NCBI GenBank assembly: GCA_022495995.1
Contig: JAFEMH010002514.1
Coordinates: forward strand, 124,001 to 188,000
Origin: Adenophora triphylla var. japonica
Lineage: Eukaryota > Streptophyta > Magnoliopsida > Asterales > Campanulaceae
Direction: 5' to 3'
DNA length: 64,000 nt
The position numbers were made by a program, and so were the translations under genes. Positions 11,877 through 21,588 of this stretch are shown one piece after another. The notes under the pieces are model-generated. The model had not been told where the DNA came from, did no database searches, and saw only the letters and a program-made list of their open reading frames with translations. Each line of letters opens with the position of its first letter. The first letter of the stretch is position 1.

Positions 11877-12237
11877 GAGAGTTCCTCTACTGGACGCATC
11901 AATGGTGTCACTAACAATTCCTTTAAAATCAGAACCTCCTTTTCCAACAATCAATGCTCCAATTACTTCAAACCCTTTCAACAAAAGTGTCCTCAAATCA
12001 TCTGCACGGAAAAAATTCAACTAAATCAATCACAAACGCACAGGCAAACAAAGAATCAGATGATTGGGAGTTAGGGTTACCTGATTCTCTGACGAAATCG
12101 GGTGAAAAGGGGTCGGAGGGGTGGGTGTGAATGCACTTGAAGGTGGATATTAATGTGATGGGAGAGACGAAGGGAGAACCTATCAACCATTGGAGACCTG
12201 CTTCGTTGTTGATGATGATATCGTTCGCAGTGTCCAT
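11877..12237 (-). pseudogene. Captured fragment of a UFM1-specific protease (UFSP) gene
   Basis: Minus strand. Exon A (12081-12237) starts at an ATG and encodes residues including [27 protein letters not shown] and PDFVRES. A donor (CAG then GTAAC) at 12080, a 79-bp AT-rich intron, and an acceptor (GTGCAG, ending at 12002) lead into exon B (11877-12001), with [20 protein letters not shown]. The joined frame is open across the splice. This matches, from memory, the N-terminal region of plant UFM1-specific protease (peptidase C78); only the non-catalytic N-terminal part is present, so no protease activity is expected. Retained intron plus truncated ends indicate DNA-level capture. It is flanked by the same palindromes as the MULE gene, as in a Pack-MULE. 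What it lacks is the C78 catalytic domain and the rest of the gene. Confidence 0.65.
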
Positions 12238-12261
12238 GGTGAACGATTGAAATTTTTCTGC

Positions 12262-12328
12262 GAGGTGTGTCGTGTGAATATACACGGGATAAAGGCATTG
12301 ATATCGTGTAGAATCACACGAGACGGAA
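12262..12328. repeat. Palindrome array, block 5 (right-most)
   Basis: CGTGTGAATATACACGGGAT and ATCGTGTAGAATCACACGAG hairpins. This is the last occurrence of the family, so the MULE-derived block probably ends near 12330-12345. I could not identify matching terminal inverted repeats or a 9-11 bp target duplication. Confidence 0.65.
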
Positions 12329-12409
12329 GGGCAAAATTGGAATATTTCGTTCTCTGTATTTTTCGGGCCGTGTATTTAGTATTTACCTTAAGACACACAA
12401 AGCTAACTC

Positions 12410-12440
12410 TCTCTCTCACACACACACACACACTTTCTCT
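12410..12440. repeat. CT/CA microsatellite in a 5'-UTR-like leader
   Basis: A CT run, a CA run and CTTTCTCTCTC follow one another, upstream of C-rich sequence. Pyrimidine-rich leaders like this are common in plant 5' UTRs and fit the candidate first exon just downstream. Confidence 0.7.
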
Positions 12441-12581
12441 CTCTACCCTCCCCACCTCCGGCCACCCCTCCTCCCTCAACCACTCTAGCCCGTCGGCCGT
12501 CGCTAAAATCATCTCTATCGATCTCTCCAGCCCTAGCAACTTACTTCTGCCGACAAATCAGCTGCCGGACATGGCGCGGCA

Positions 12582-12684
12582 ATGAAGGCGGCGAGCGCGA
12601 ACAAGAGGCCGAGAAACGGCTGGATTAGAGCATCTCCCTCACGCGACTCACTGCTCCGTACGATTCATCACTTCCATTGTGAAG
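12582..12684 (+). CDS. Candidate first coding exon of an unidentified host gene
   Basis: An ATG at 12582 opens a 34-codon reading frame (Lys/Arg-rich start, then RASPSRDSLLRTIHHFHCE) that ends at a good donor, GAAG then GTAAAC, at 12685. It follows a CT-rich leader. The frame stays open only as far as this donor, as expected for an exon. The exons at 19324 and 19734 on the same strand may belong to the same gene, but exon 1 ends in a phase that would hit a stop if joined straight to 19324. At least one further exon is therefore missing or unrecognised in the transposon-filled gap. I do not recognise the family. Confidence 0.35.
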
Positions 12685-12820
12685 GTAAACCCTTTTCACT
12701 TTGATTCTTCATAAATTATTTTCAATGATAAAGTTAGGGTTAACTTGGACCTGATTTTGAATGTTTATATGTTAGTCTTAATTTGAATTATGTTATTAAT
12801 TAAAACACCTTAACAATGTA

Positions 12821-13059
12821 CTCCTTCCTTCCCAAAATAATCTTCCACTTTTTTAATTGTTAATGCAAATGTACTTTAAACAGTAAATTTACGATAATTT
12901 TATTTTCATAATGAAATTTTAAAACTTGTTATTGACAAACCATTATAAATATATCAATAATCAGTTTTAGATATTTATTAGGATAATTAAATTAATCTAA
13001 AATTATTGCTTAAAATATATTCGTATTAAACAAAAAAGATCATTTCGGGATAGAGAGAG
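12821..13059. mobile_element. Stowaway-like MITE (239 bp)
   Basis: Left end CTCCTTCCTTCCCAAAATAA and right end CATTTCGGGATAGAGAGAG form an imperfect terminal inverted repeat of the Stowaway CTCCCTCC type. TA dinucleotides flank both sides (12819-12820 and 13060-13061). It has no coding capacity and is mobilised by mariner-type transposase in known cases. It lies in the candidate intron after the exon at 12582. Confidence 0.7.
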
Positions 13060-13299
13060 TATTATTGTTCCTCTCTCTGCATACTGGCACCTTAATAATT
13101 GAAATTTGTTTGCAATCATTGGCATTTGAAATTGGTTTCCCTGTACAGAAAATGTTTTTGACATTGATTTGTGGTCGGATATTTATTTAATTCAAATTTA
13201 AGTGTATGTGATTAATTAATTTCTGATAATTTTTTTGAAGATTGAAGGTTATTTTGCCCTGGATTCAAAATTGCTTTTAGCATTTGATTATGTGGGAAA

Positions 13300-13583
13300 T
13301 GTATGTTAAAGATGTAGGAAACAGTTTTGAATTTGAAAGAAAACAATATGTACTCTGAATTGGTTATTGCTTTTCTGATTGATCTTCCAAATCATGAATA
13401 CATGGCTATTTATACTTGCCAAGAGATGACTCTAGAATACATTAATTCAGAGACTTATCTAGACTAATTAATTAAGATGTTATCTAGATAAAGTAGGACT
13501 AGAATGTTCATGAACTAAAATGAAACATGGTTCATGAACTAGATAAATGAACAATGTATGAGAAAGTGCATTAACTTCCAACA
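13300..13583 (-). repeat. 3' LTR of Copia-B
   Basis: On the minus strand the LTR begins TGTTGGAAGTTAATGCAC just after a purine tract (TTAAGGGGGAG, 13584-13594), the expected polypurine tract. The outer end is taken as a TG/CA near 13300 (alternative 13304). Length is about 284 bp. The matching 5' LTR is not found at the other end, near 17584. Confidence 0.55.
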
Positions 13584-14335
13584 CTCCCCCTTAATGCACT
13601 TGCTTGACAACTCTAATGAGCTCACGAAGATAACAAAACCTTTCTCTTGGAAGTGACTTGGTGAAGATATCCGCAAGCTGCTCTTGTGACTTGCAATACT
13701 TCAGAATCTCACCTCCTTCAATTGCTTCACGAATAAAATGATACTTGATGGCTATATGCTTTGTTCGCTCATGATTGATTGGATTTTTTTGCAATGGCAA
13801 TGGCCGATTGATTGTCATAGTAGAGTGTGGTTCCTTCTACTTGTCTTTCTCCAACATCTTTAAGAATTCTCCTTAACCAAATAGCTTGGGATGTTGCCAT
13901 AGCTGCAACTACATACTCCGCTTCTGCAGTTGATTGTGCGGCAACATTTTACTTCTTCGACAACCAAGAGCAAATACTTGAACCCACGAGAAAAGCATAG
14001 CCAGAAGTACTTGTCATGTCATCGATACTTCCAGTCCAATCACTATCTGAATATGCAGTCAAAAGTGGGCCTTTTGTTGCCTTGTAACATATGCCATAAT
14101 CAAACGTTCCTTGCAAGTATCTTAACACCCTCTTGGCAGCACCAAAGTGAACTTGACTTGGTTCTTGCATAAACCGTGAGAGCAGACTTGCAGCGAACAT
14201 AACGTCTGGCCTTGTTGCTGTAAGATACAATAAGCTCCCAATCAAACTTCTATAAAGAGAGTTGTCAACTTTCTTAGCTCCATCATCTTTCATTAGCTCC
14301 TCATTTGTAACTAATGGAGTAGTGCGGGCCTGCAA
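13584..14335 (-). pseudogene. Copia-B RNase H region
   Basis: Minus strand. The end of the polyprotein (13591-13818) has HERTKHIAIKYHFIREA and QLADIFTKSLPRERF, the conserved Copia C-terminus. Upstream (13949-14335) are YRSLIGSLLYLTATRPD, RVLRYLQGT and YSDSDWTGSIDDMTSTSGY of RNase H. A frame break separates the two near 13820-13945. The enzyme would degrade the RNA strand during reverse transcription. Confidence 0.85.
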
Positions 14336-15287
14336 TTCGCCAAATTAAACTTCTCAAGAATTCCTCTCGCATACCTTTGTTGAGATATAAAAATCCCTTC
14401 CTTCACCTGAGAGACTTCTATGCCCAAAAAATAATGAAGCAGCCCCAAGTCGCTCATCTCATATGCCTTCATCATGTCTTCCTTGAATTCTTGCAACATC
14501 TTGGAATCACTGCGCATAGAAATCAGATCATCCACATAAAGACAAACAACAAGTATGTTACCCCCTTTATTCTTCACATATAGTGTTGCCTCACTTTTAG
14601 TCCGCTCAAAACCATTTTTGAGAAAGTATGAGTCAATCTCATTGTACCAAGCTCTGGGCGCCTGCTTCAACCCATACAACGCTTTCTTCGGCTTGTAAAC
14701 TTTACTTTCTCCCCCTTCCACCAAGAATCCTTGTGGTTGCTCAACATATATCTCCTCTTCAAGTTTTCCATTCAAAACGCAGACTTCACATCAAGTTGAA
14801 AAATCTGCCATTTCTTTTGTGCAGCAATAGCAATTAAAGTTCTTATAGTTTCCAATCTAGCAACGGGTGAGAAAGTTTCAAAAAAATCAATACCGGGCTT
14901 TTGTGTGAACCCCTTTGCAACGAGTCTTGCCTTATGCCGCTGAATCTCTCCATCTTGATTTAACTTGATCTTGTAGATCCACTTTAGCCCAACAATTTCC
15001 CGTCCCATAGGTCTGTCCACCAGCTCCCAAGTATTATTTTTCTCGATCATGTATATTTCTTCTTCCATTGCTTGCTGCCATTCTTTATCCCCGATAGCTT
15101 TTTCAAAACATTGAGGTTCAATAACAACAAAATTGCATGTTGTATACATATCACTCAGTCTTCTCGTTCTTGCCGGAGGAGATTCTCCGTTATCCTCTAT
15201 TTCAAAATTGTCTTCTCTTGGGGGAGCTTGTTCTTCTTCTTCGGCATGTGAAGAACTTGGAACTTGGACTACAACAATGTCTTCCAC
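14311..15287 (-). pseudogene. Copia-B reverse transcriptase
   Basis: Two minus-strand frames cover the domain. The first (14772-15287) has WQQAMEEEIYMIEKNNTWEL, RLVAKGFTQKPGIDFFETFS and FQLDVKSAF. The second (14311-14775) has QPQGFLVEG, ALYGLKQAPRAWY and the catalytic YVDD near 14540. The frame changes at about 14773, right after DVKSAF. This is a typical Ty1/copia polymerase (RVT_2 type), inactivated by at least that frameshift. Confidence 0.88.
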
Positions 15288-15305
15288 TTCTTTTTCCTTC
15301 CATTT

Positions 15306-16113
15306 TCAGGCTGCTTTTTCATAAAAAATAACATCTCTTCTACTGACAATCAACTTGTTAGTATTGACATTAAATAATCTATAGCCTTTAGCTTCAAGAC
15401 TATATCCAAGAAAAATATATTTTTCACTTTTTTCATCAAGTTTAGTCCTTTTTTTAGCTGGTACATGGGCATAACAAACACACCCAAAATTTTTGAAATG
15501 ACTTACAGAAGGCTTTGCTCCGCTCCAAGCTTCAATTGGTGTTATATTTCTCACTGCTTTTGTTGGACACCTATTGAGGATGTACACAGTTGTATTCACA
15601 TCTTCAGCCCAAAATTTCTTTGGCAGGTGCTTCTCGTCTATCATTGATCTAGCCATCTCCACAATTGTTCTATTTTTCCGCTCCGAAACTCCATTCTGTT
15701 GCGGATTATAACCAGCTATGAGTTGCTTCCAAATACCCTCATCTTTGCAATATTCTTCAAACTCGCGAGAAGTATATTCTCCTCACTTTATTTTTCCACA
15801 AGTGCTTTAAATCTTTTAAACACCAGAAATGTTTATGTTTATGACTTCTCACTCAAAAAAATAAACCCAAGTCAATCTAGAAAAATCGTCAATAAAAGTC
15901 AAAAAGTACCTTTGTTTGCCCAAATACAATGTCTTCATTGCTCCACATATATCTGTATGGACAAGTTCCAATGGTCTCCTTGCTCTCCACAACTTTTCTA
16001 TCGGAAATGGCCTTTTTTTCATGCTTCCCCATTATGCAACTTTCACACGGATCCATCTTTGATTGAATCTCTGGAAGGCTGCTCACCATGTTCTTTTTCT
16101 TGAGAAGCTTCAA
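15306..16113 (-). pseudogene. Copia-B integrase region
   Basis: Minus strand. The C-terminal part (15306-15662) reads MARSMIDEKHLPKKFWAED, NRCPTKAVRNITP and KFIFLGYS-like residues. Near 15700 a frame carries the NGVSERKNRT-like stretch around the catalytic Glu. The amino end (15889-16113) has the pre-integrase motif CESCIMGKHEKK. The catalytic core between 15662 and 15890 is broken into different frames. Confidence 0.8.
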
Positions 16114-16250
16114 TCCTTGAAAGTTTAAATGGCAAAATCTTTTGTGCCAAAGCCAAGAGTCATCAACAACTTCTGACTAGAATGCATTGTAGTGAAAATG
16201 AATAGGAAAATTCCTATTACTCTCCATCTTCACCTCAGCAATGGGATTAT

Positions 16251-17564
16251 TCAGGTTCTCTTGTCAAATATTTTACATGCACTATCTTTGAAAACAAGAT
16301 GATAGCCCTGCTCCAACAACTGACCAACACTTAACAAATTCTCTTTTAAATCTGGAACTAAGAGGACATCATGAATGTACTTGAGACCTCTTTTGGTATT
16401 AACACCAATGGTACCTTTACCTTTAACATCAACAACAACCCCATTACCCATTGCGACCTTCGACTTGACTTCAGTATCTAAGTTGACAAAAACTTCTTCA
16501 TTTCTACACATGATTACTATAACCACTATCTAGATACCAAACATTCTCCTTTTCATGACGGGCTGACTGACTGGCATACATAAAATAAAGTTTCTTTTCT
16601 TTCCCCTTGCTTTTCAGAAAAATTAGCATTTTCCATTTTCTTAAATCTACAATCTTTCTCAATATGCCCAAATCTATTACAAAAACAACATTGGGGTTTT
16701 CCTGTACACCAACATTTTTCAGTATGACTAGTCTTTTTGCACACATTGCAGAAGAGTTATGATTTAAAGGAAGTCGTACCCTTCTCATTATTCCCCCAGC
16801 TTTTATTCTCCGAACCTTCATCTTTCTTCTTCCTCCAATCCTGCTTCTTTTGGTCTTGACTATTGCCTCCCTTTTTTGAGTCTTCTTGTTGTTTCACCAG
16901 TTTTGCCTTGGATTGAAACGCATTCTCGCTCGACTTTTCGGCCTGCTTGAATCTTCTCCTCGTGAGCTTTAAGAGAACCCATCAAATCTTTGACGGACAA
17001 AGTGGTGAGATCCTTCGTCTCTTCAATCACAGCAACAATATACTCATACTTATCTGTCAAACTAATTAAAATTTTCTCCACTACTTGCTGATCACTAACA
17101 GCTTCACCATAAGTTCTCATTTGATTAACAATCTCCATAGCTCGAGTATGAAAATCTTGAACATTTTCAGAATCTTTCTTCTTTAAATTCTGAAAATCTC
17201 TTTTTAAGAGATTGAAGATTAATACTCCATACCTTCTCATCACCATGAAATTCAGCTTCAAGAATATCCTAAGCTTCTTTGGCGGTTTCCGCTCTTGAAA
17301 TCCTTGAAAAAAGGGACCTTCAAATACCCATCTGAATCTTATTCAACGCACTTGCATCTTTGCATCTTATGACTTCAAGTGCCTTTTTTTGTTCTTGCGA
17401 AAGTCCATTCTCGTTCTCCGGTTCATTAAAGCCATCATCAACAATACTCCATAAGTTTTCTGCTCAAAACGGTCTTCATTTTTGTCTTCCAATGGTCATA
17501 ACCTTCTCCATCAAAAATGGAAGAATAGTGTTTGTGGAGGAAGAACTTTGAATAAAAGCCATAT
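16251..17564 (-). pseudogene. Copia-B gag and protease region
   Basis: Minus strand. Gag begins near 17562 with MAFIQSSSS and FDGEGYDHWKTKM in shifting frames. The middle (16860-17261) has KKKDSENVQDFHTRAMEIVN. A zinc knuckle near 16650 (CCFCNRFGHIEKDC) fits CX2CX4HX4C. The protease active-site block WYLDSGYSNH lies near 16520-16550, and KGKGTIGV and LLVPDLKENLLSVGQLLEQG follow. At least three frame breaks separate these. It would package RNA and process the polyprotein. Confidence 0.82.
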
Positions 17565-17584
17565 GCTAACATTTTGTTGATCTC

Positions 17585-18929
17585 CGGTACAAATCCAGCA
17601 AGAAGAGGAAGGCAGAGAGAATAGAATCAAAGAAGGTGAAGAAGTCCAAGACCGATGCTTTGGTGCTAGTGTTGCTGACCTTGCTGATCTCTAGTCTTGT
17701 AACCGATGATATAGATATCCTCTCTTGAAGCTTCAAAGAATATATCCTATGCTAACATTTTGTTTTCTCTCTCCATTATGTGTCTTTTGCTTATTCACAT
17801 TATGTTCATATATCTGCAAATCTAACCTTCTTGCACGTACTTCCTCCTTGCCGATGTGAAGACTTGGGCAAATTCTCTTATCAATTTTTTTTAAATAAAA
17901 AAAAAATATTTACCTTTATGGTCATCAGTTGTCATTAGATTAGGGGATGATAAATAAAATCTAAATCCTCAACACATTCTCTTAACTATGCTAAGAAGAT
18001 GATTCTGTTTAGGGTAATTGGACTTAAGCAATTAGGAGGAGATTGTTAGGTCAAATATATGTATAGACTTAGAATTGCTTAATCCCAATCATGTGGCTAG
18101 TTAGAGATCCCTAATTTGATTAGATTTTATATTTGATTCTCTTGCTGATGCCTTTTGTGCCAGTGTATCAAATTTTCCAGGTTGAAGACTTGCTTTGGTG
18201 AGATCAATATGGTAACCAAAGAATAGAAATTACTTCATGCCGATCCAGACTTCAACAAGCAAGAAGTTCTTCATCAGCATGAATATCTCATCCAGCAACA
18301 TCTCTCAGCAAGATAGGTGACCAGTACTCTCAGAGATATTCTTCCAAAGACGATCTGCCGGTGGCAACGGTCATATACCTATCCCTTGATCGTACTTGTT
18401 TGCTGAAAATAGTTATATCTTTCTGCTACCTCCATTCTGCTAGTTCTGACACAGGAGCTATTTTTAGCTCTACTTTGTCCTTTGTCTGCTTTGGCAGGTG
18501 ACCGGTTGGGACAAAGGGGTCTTTACCCGCTGAACTATGCAGAGATGCCCTTACCTCGTATCTCCTTCATTAAATGCAAAGATACGGCATTTATTGATCC
18601 TCACCTACCAGCCTTGAAATTAAAATTCCCAACTACCCCTTCAAACACAACTCGCTCTACTCCTTCCTAGTATAAATAGAAGACCTCAGAGCATTGTTGA
18701 GGGTTGGTTGTTGCATTGAAAAGAAATAGCTTGATGCATTCAATGAAGCTCAAACATTCAAGTCCAGAAAATCATTAGACACTTATTAGAACATACACTC
18801 GTGCACAACTCAATCAAAACTGTAAGCATTCCCCAACAAGATTATTCTTGGAGTGCATTGATTGAGATTCACACACACGCCTAAGTGAGATGAGTTCTTG
18901 AACTTGCCACTTAAAAACACTTGGTCAGT
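17585..18929 (+). mobile_element. Truncated 3' part of LTR element E
   Basis: Closely similar to 36174-36387 plus 42410-43430: the tail of the element E gag-like frame (AAGAAGTCCAAGAC), about 400 bp of 3' internal sequence, a purine tract (TTAGGAGGAGA, 18033-18043) and then LTR sequence starting TGTTAGGTC at 18044. A promoter-like TATAAATA lies at 18671-18678. The LTR stops at 18929 (CACTTGGTCAG) where the copy at 42.5 kb continues, so the right part is lost. The left junction meets the gag end of Copia-B. Confidence 0.75.
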
Positions 18930-19192
18930 CATCAGAAGTAGTAAAACTCAAAATTTTAAATGTAAGAATGCTTAAGAGCGGTTGGGAGTATGGGACATGG
19001 GAAGCAATACATTGTTATTCTGAACCTACAAGAATTTGCTTTAATATTTTGTGCTTGGCTAACATATTCCCTGAGAAAACACTTTAGCTATCCATTTTTA
19101 GAAGCTTTTTGGCTTGAGCTCTAGAAATTATATTCATGGTCAAATAAATGAAGAAATTTCTAAAACAATACGTTAACTTTTCCTAATGTATG

Positions 19193-19225
19193 CTCCCTCC
19201 GTCCCGTAAAGATAGGCCCACTTCT
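19193..19225. repeat. Isolated Stowaway-type end
   Basis: GCTCCCTCCGTCCCGTAAAG resembles one end of a Stowaway MITE. No mirrored partner was found within about 300 bases. Confidence 0.3.
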
Positions 19226-19323
19226 TTAGTAGTTGATTTGATTGAATCTGTAACTCATATAGCCTTATAGGAAACATAAAGAACAAGTATATGATCTATT
19301 TGTACCATGTGTTGCCTTTGCAG

Positions 19324-19408
19324 TTTGCTAGGTGAAGAACAGGCCGGCTACACAGAAGGGTCTCACTCTTACAGATATAGGCAGATGGCCCTGGGGTATC
19401 TTTCTAAG
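19324..19408 (+). CDS. Candidate internal exon of an unidentified host gene
   Basis: Bounded by an acceptor (GTTGCCTTTGCAG, ending 19323) and a donor (TCTAAG then GTAATC). It encodes 28 codons including GEEQAGYTEGSHSYRYRQM and ALGYLSK, and ends in phase 0. The next candidate exon at 19734 begins in phase 0, so the two join in frame. Codon choice and composition differ from the surrounding AT-rich intronic DNA. Family not recognised. Confidence 0.45.
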
Positions 19409-19529
19409 GTAATCAACTAACACTATGTCTGGTGACATTCTCATTAACAGAATTTAGAGAGGAGAAAACAGATGTCAACATTAGCGGTAAGTTTATTTGG
19501 TTCTTGAATTGCTCTACTGTTAAAATATA

Positions 19530-19673
19530 CTCCCTCCATCCTAAAATAATTGTTGCGTTTTCTTTTTTTGTCTACCCAAAAAAAGATTGTCGTGTTTCCG
19601 TAAAAGAAAATTGTTCATCATATCCCTAAAAAGTTTTGACACGTCAAACACGACAATTATTTTGAGACAGAGG
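19530..19673. mobile_element. Stowaway-like MITE (144 bp) in the intron
   Basis: Ends CTCCCTCCATCCTAAAATAA and TTATTTTGAGACAGAGG are inverted matches, flanked by TA at 19528-19529 and 19674-19675. It lies wholly within the intron 19409-19733. Confidence 0.8.
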
Positions 19674-19733
19674 TATAGCATTTAAGTACCAACCTATGGC
19701 TGTGTAGAGGGAGTGGGGGTACAGAGTCTGTAG

Positions 19734-19802
19734 GCATATGAACGGTATATGGAGCAGTATATGAAGGCTGGTGATTTCACAACTCGGTTAGGAGTAGACT
19801 GA
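19734..19802 (+). CDS. Candidate terminal exon of the same host gene
   Basis: Starts after an acceptor (GTCTGTAG) and encodes AYERYMEQYMKAGDFTTRLG followed by Val-Asp and a TGA stop at 19800-19802. It is in phase with the exon ending at 19408. Downstream DNA is AT-rich 3'-UTR-like. Together with 19324-19408 this looks like the genuine 3' end of a host gene. I cannot name it. Confidence 0.45.
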   Translation, partial: AYERYMEQYMKAGDFTTRLGVD

Positions 19803-20775
19803 CTGACTTAGTTGTGTTCTTCCTGCTTCATTTTCAATATCTTAAATATAGTGTGTTTGTCTTCAGTACTGCTAGATATGCAAGATTATTTAAAAATTGT
19901 TTTAAACTGTTGTGGGATACAACATCTCAATACATTGAAATATTACATGGTATAAAACTGTAGGACATTTTATGTATAATTTTGTACACAAAATCATATA
20001 CAAAGCTTATTTTCCTTGATATATATGGAGCAGGAGACAAGCATCTACCTCCAAGTTCAACAGCTGCATTCTTAAACTGGATTTCAAAAACAAATGAAAA
20101 TGAAATCTACAAAAACAAAAAACAAAACTGGTTTGGTCAACAGGTCCAGTCAAAACCGAAACCCTGCGGACCAGGAACTCCAACCCTGGGCTGGGCTGAA
20201 CCCTAAACCCGTGAGGCATACATCAAACGGGCCAGGCCTACCTGTTGAACATTTCCAGTGTAGAATAGTACCTCGTGGCAGGTGTTGGGTGCTGAAACAA
20301 ATACCTTTATAAAGTTAATTTTTGCTACATATACAATAACAGCTCGAACCCGAGATCTTTGGAATATCAAAGTGTATTGGGCCTTACGACCATATTTAGT
20401 TAAATCAAAATCCTTTAAATTTCATATCTTGGTTAGTTAAATCCTGGGCCAACAAAGGAGTTAGCCCAAACACACACACATACACACACCTCCCTCCGTC
20501 CCTGTCCAGTTCTGACGCCATGGCCGCATCCCTCGAGCTCCACCTCTGTCCCTGAGGTATCCCTTTGTACCAGCCATCTCTACCTACATGATTTTAATTC
20601 AATAATAAATCTTTAGAACTTTGATTTAATTCATTTCTTGCGAACAATTACAAAATCCCCATTATAGTTTCTTTATATTTAAAAAATGACCTCGTTTTTA
20701 TGAAGAAAACATTCCGACTACCTAATCCTCAAAAATCCAATTCCCATTTCACCATGCCAACAACTTTGAATTACC
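19803..20775. other. Intergenic, nothing firmly identified
   Basis: AT-rich DNA with a GC-richer island at 20120-20260 containing CCCTAAACCCGTGAGG and AAACGGGCCAGGCC, reminiscent of hAT-type subterminal sequence. A tRNA B-box-like word (GGTTCGAG on the minus strand) lies near 20345. Around 20515-20560 a pyrimidine-rich leader with an ATG (20519) could be the old 5' end of the mTERF pseudogene. Confidence 0.3.
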
Positions 20776-21588
20776 CTTGACCGTTGAAGTAATGCGCGAA
20801 CGCATGGAGTTTTTGCAGAAAATAGGGTTAAGAATTGATGATATAAATGAGTACCCTTTAATGCTTGGTTGTAGTGTGAGGAAAATAGAGTTAACTATTG
20901 ATTAAACTGCTTGTCGATTATTTAATCAGTTTAGGTTTGCCACAGAAAGTATTAGCGAAGATGTTCGAGAAAAGGGTATATATACTTGGTTATGATCTTG
21001 AGGAAACGGTTAAACCAAATAACGATTGTTTGGTTAGCTTTGAGATTCGAAGAGAAGCATTAGCTTCGATTATTGCGCAATTCCCACAAATTCTTGGGCT
21101 CCCTCCGAAAGCTAAATTTTCAACGCAGCAATATTTCTTCAACTTAAAATCAAGATTGACCCGGAAGGATTTCCTCATTTAATTGAGAATGCCTCAGATT
21201 GTTAGCCTTAAACAAAATATGATTAAGAAACCCATTGAGTTTCTTCTTGGACGGGGTATTCCAGCACAGGATGTGGCAAAGGTAGTTGTGAAATGTCGTT
21301 TGATCTCTGTATAATGAAGAATACTTCATCTATAGTTTGGAATCAAGAATCAAGTCTACGTATCAGAAATTACAGAGTAAGGGGATAAGAAGTTTACTGG
21401 CTTGGTTCCTCAACTGTAGTGACCAGAGATTTGAAGAGAGATTATATGCTGATTACATCGAGACAGAGACTGTGGGTCCCTCATTTGTAATGGGTTGAAA
21501 GTTGGAGTTACCTGGGAGCGAGATGGTATCTGACGAGGAAGATGAGAGTGACGATGAAATACTTTACAGATGTACTTTTTCTCTTTAG
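20776..21588 (+). pseudogene. mTERF-family protein pseudogene
   Basis: Plus strand. MRERMEFLQKIGLRIDDINE and YPLMLGCSVRK (20790-20885), then in another frame LISLGLPQKVLAKMFEKRVY and ASIIAQFPQILGLPPKAKFS (20898-21150), then MPQIVSLKQNMIKKPIEFLL-like sequence, and finally LLAWFLNCSDQRFEERLYAD and the acidic tail SDEEDESDDEILYR before TAG at 21588. These are successive helical mTERF repeats plus the C-terminal acidic tail seen in an organellar mTERF (mTERF4/BSM-like by my recollection). Frameshifts lie near 20890, 21170 and 21290, and an in-frame TGA replaces a Gly codon just after PSFVMG. Part of the final repeat appears deleted around 21300-21380. Non-functional; intronless as far as visible. 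Confidence 0.75.

Noticed and set aside
12190..12585. Plus-strand 131-codon frame
   Set aside because: Runs antisense to the UFSP fragment and across a microsatellite; no conserved residues.
13584..17564. Integrated plant pararetrovirus
   Set aside because: Polymerase, integrase order and LTRs are those of Ty1/copia; no movement protein or coat protein motifs.
20320..20380. Minus-strand SINE with B-box
   Set aside because: GGTTCGAG is only a partial B-box; no A-box, tail or target duplication.
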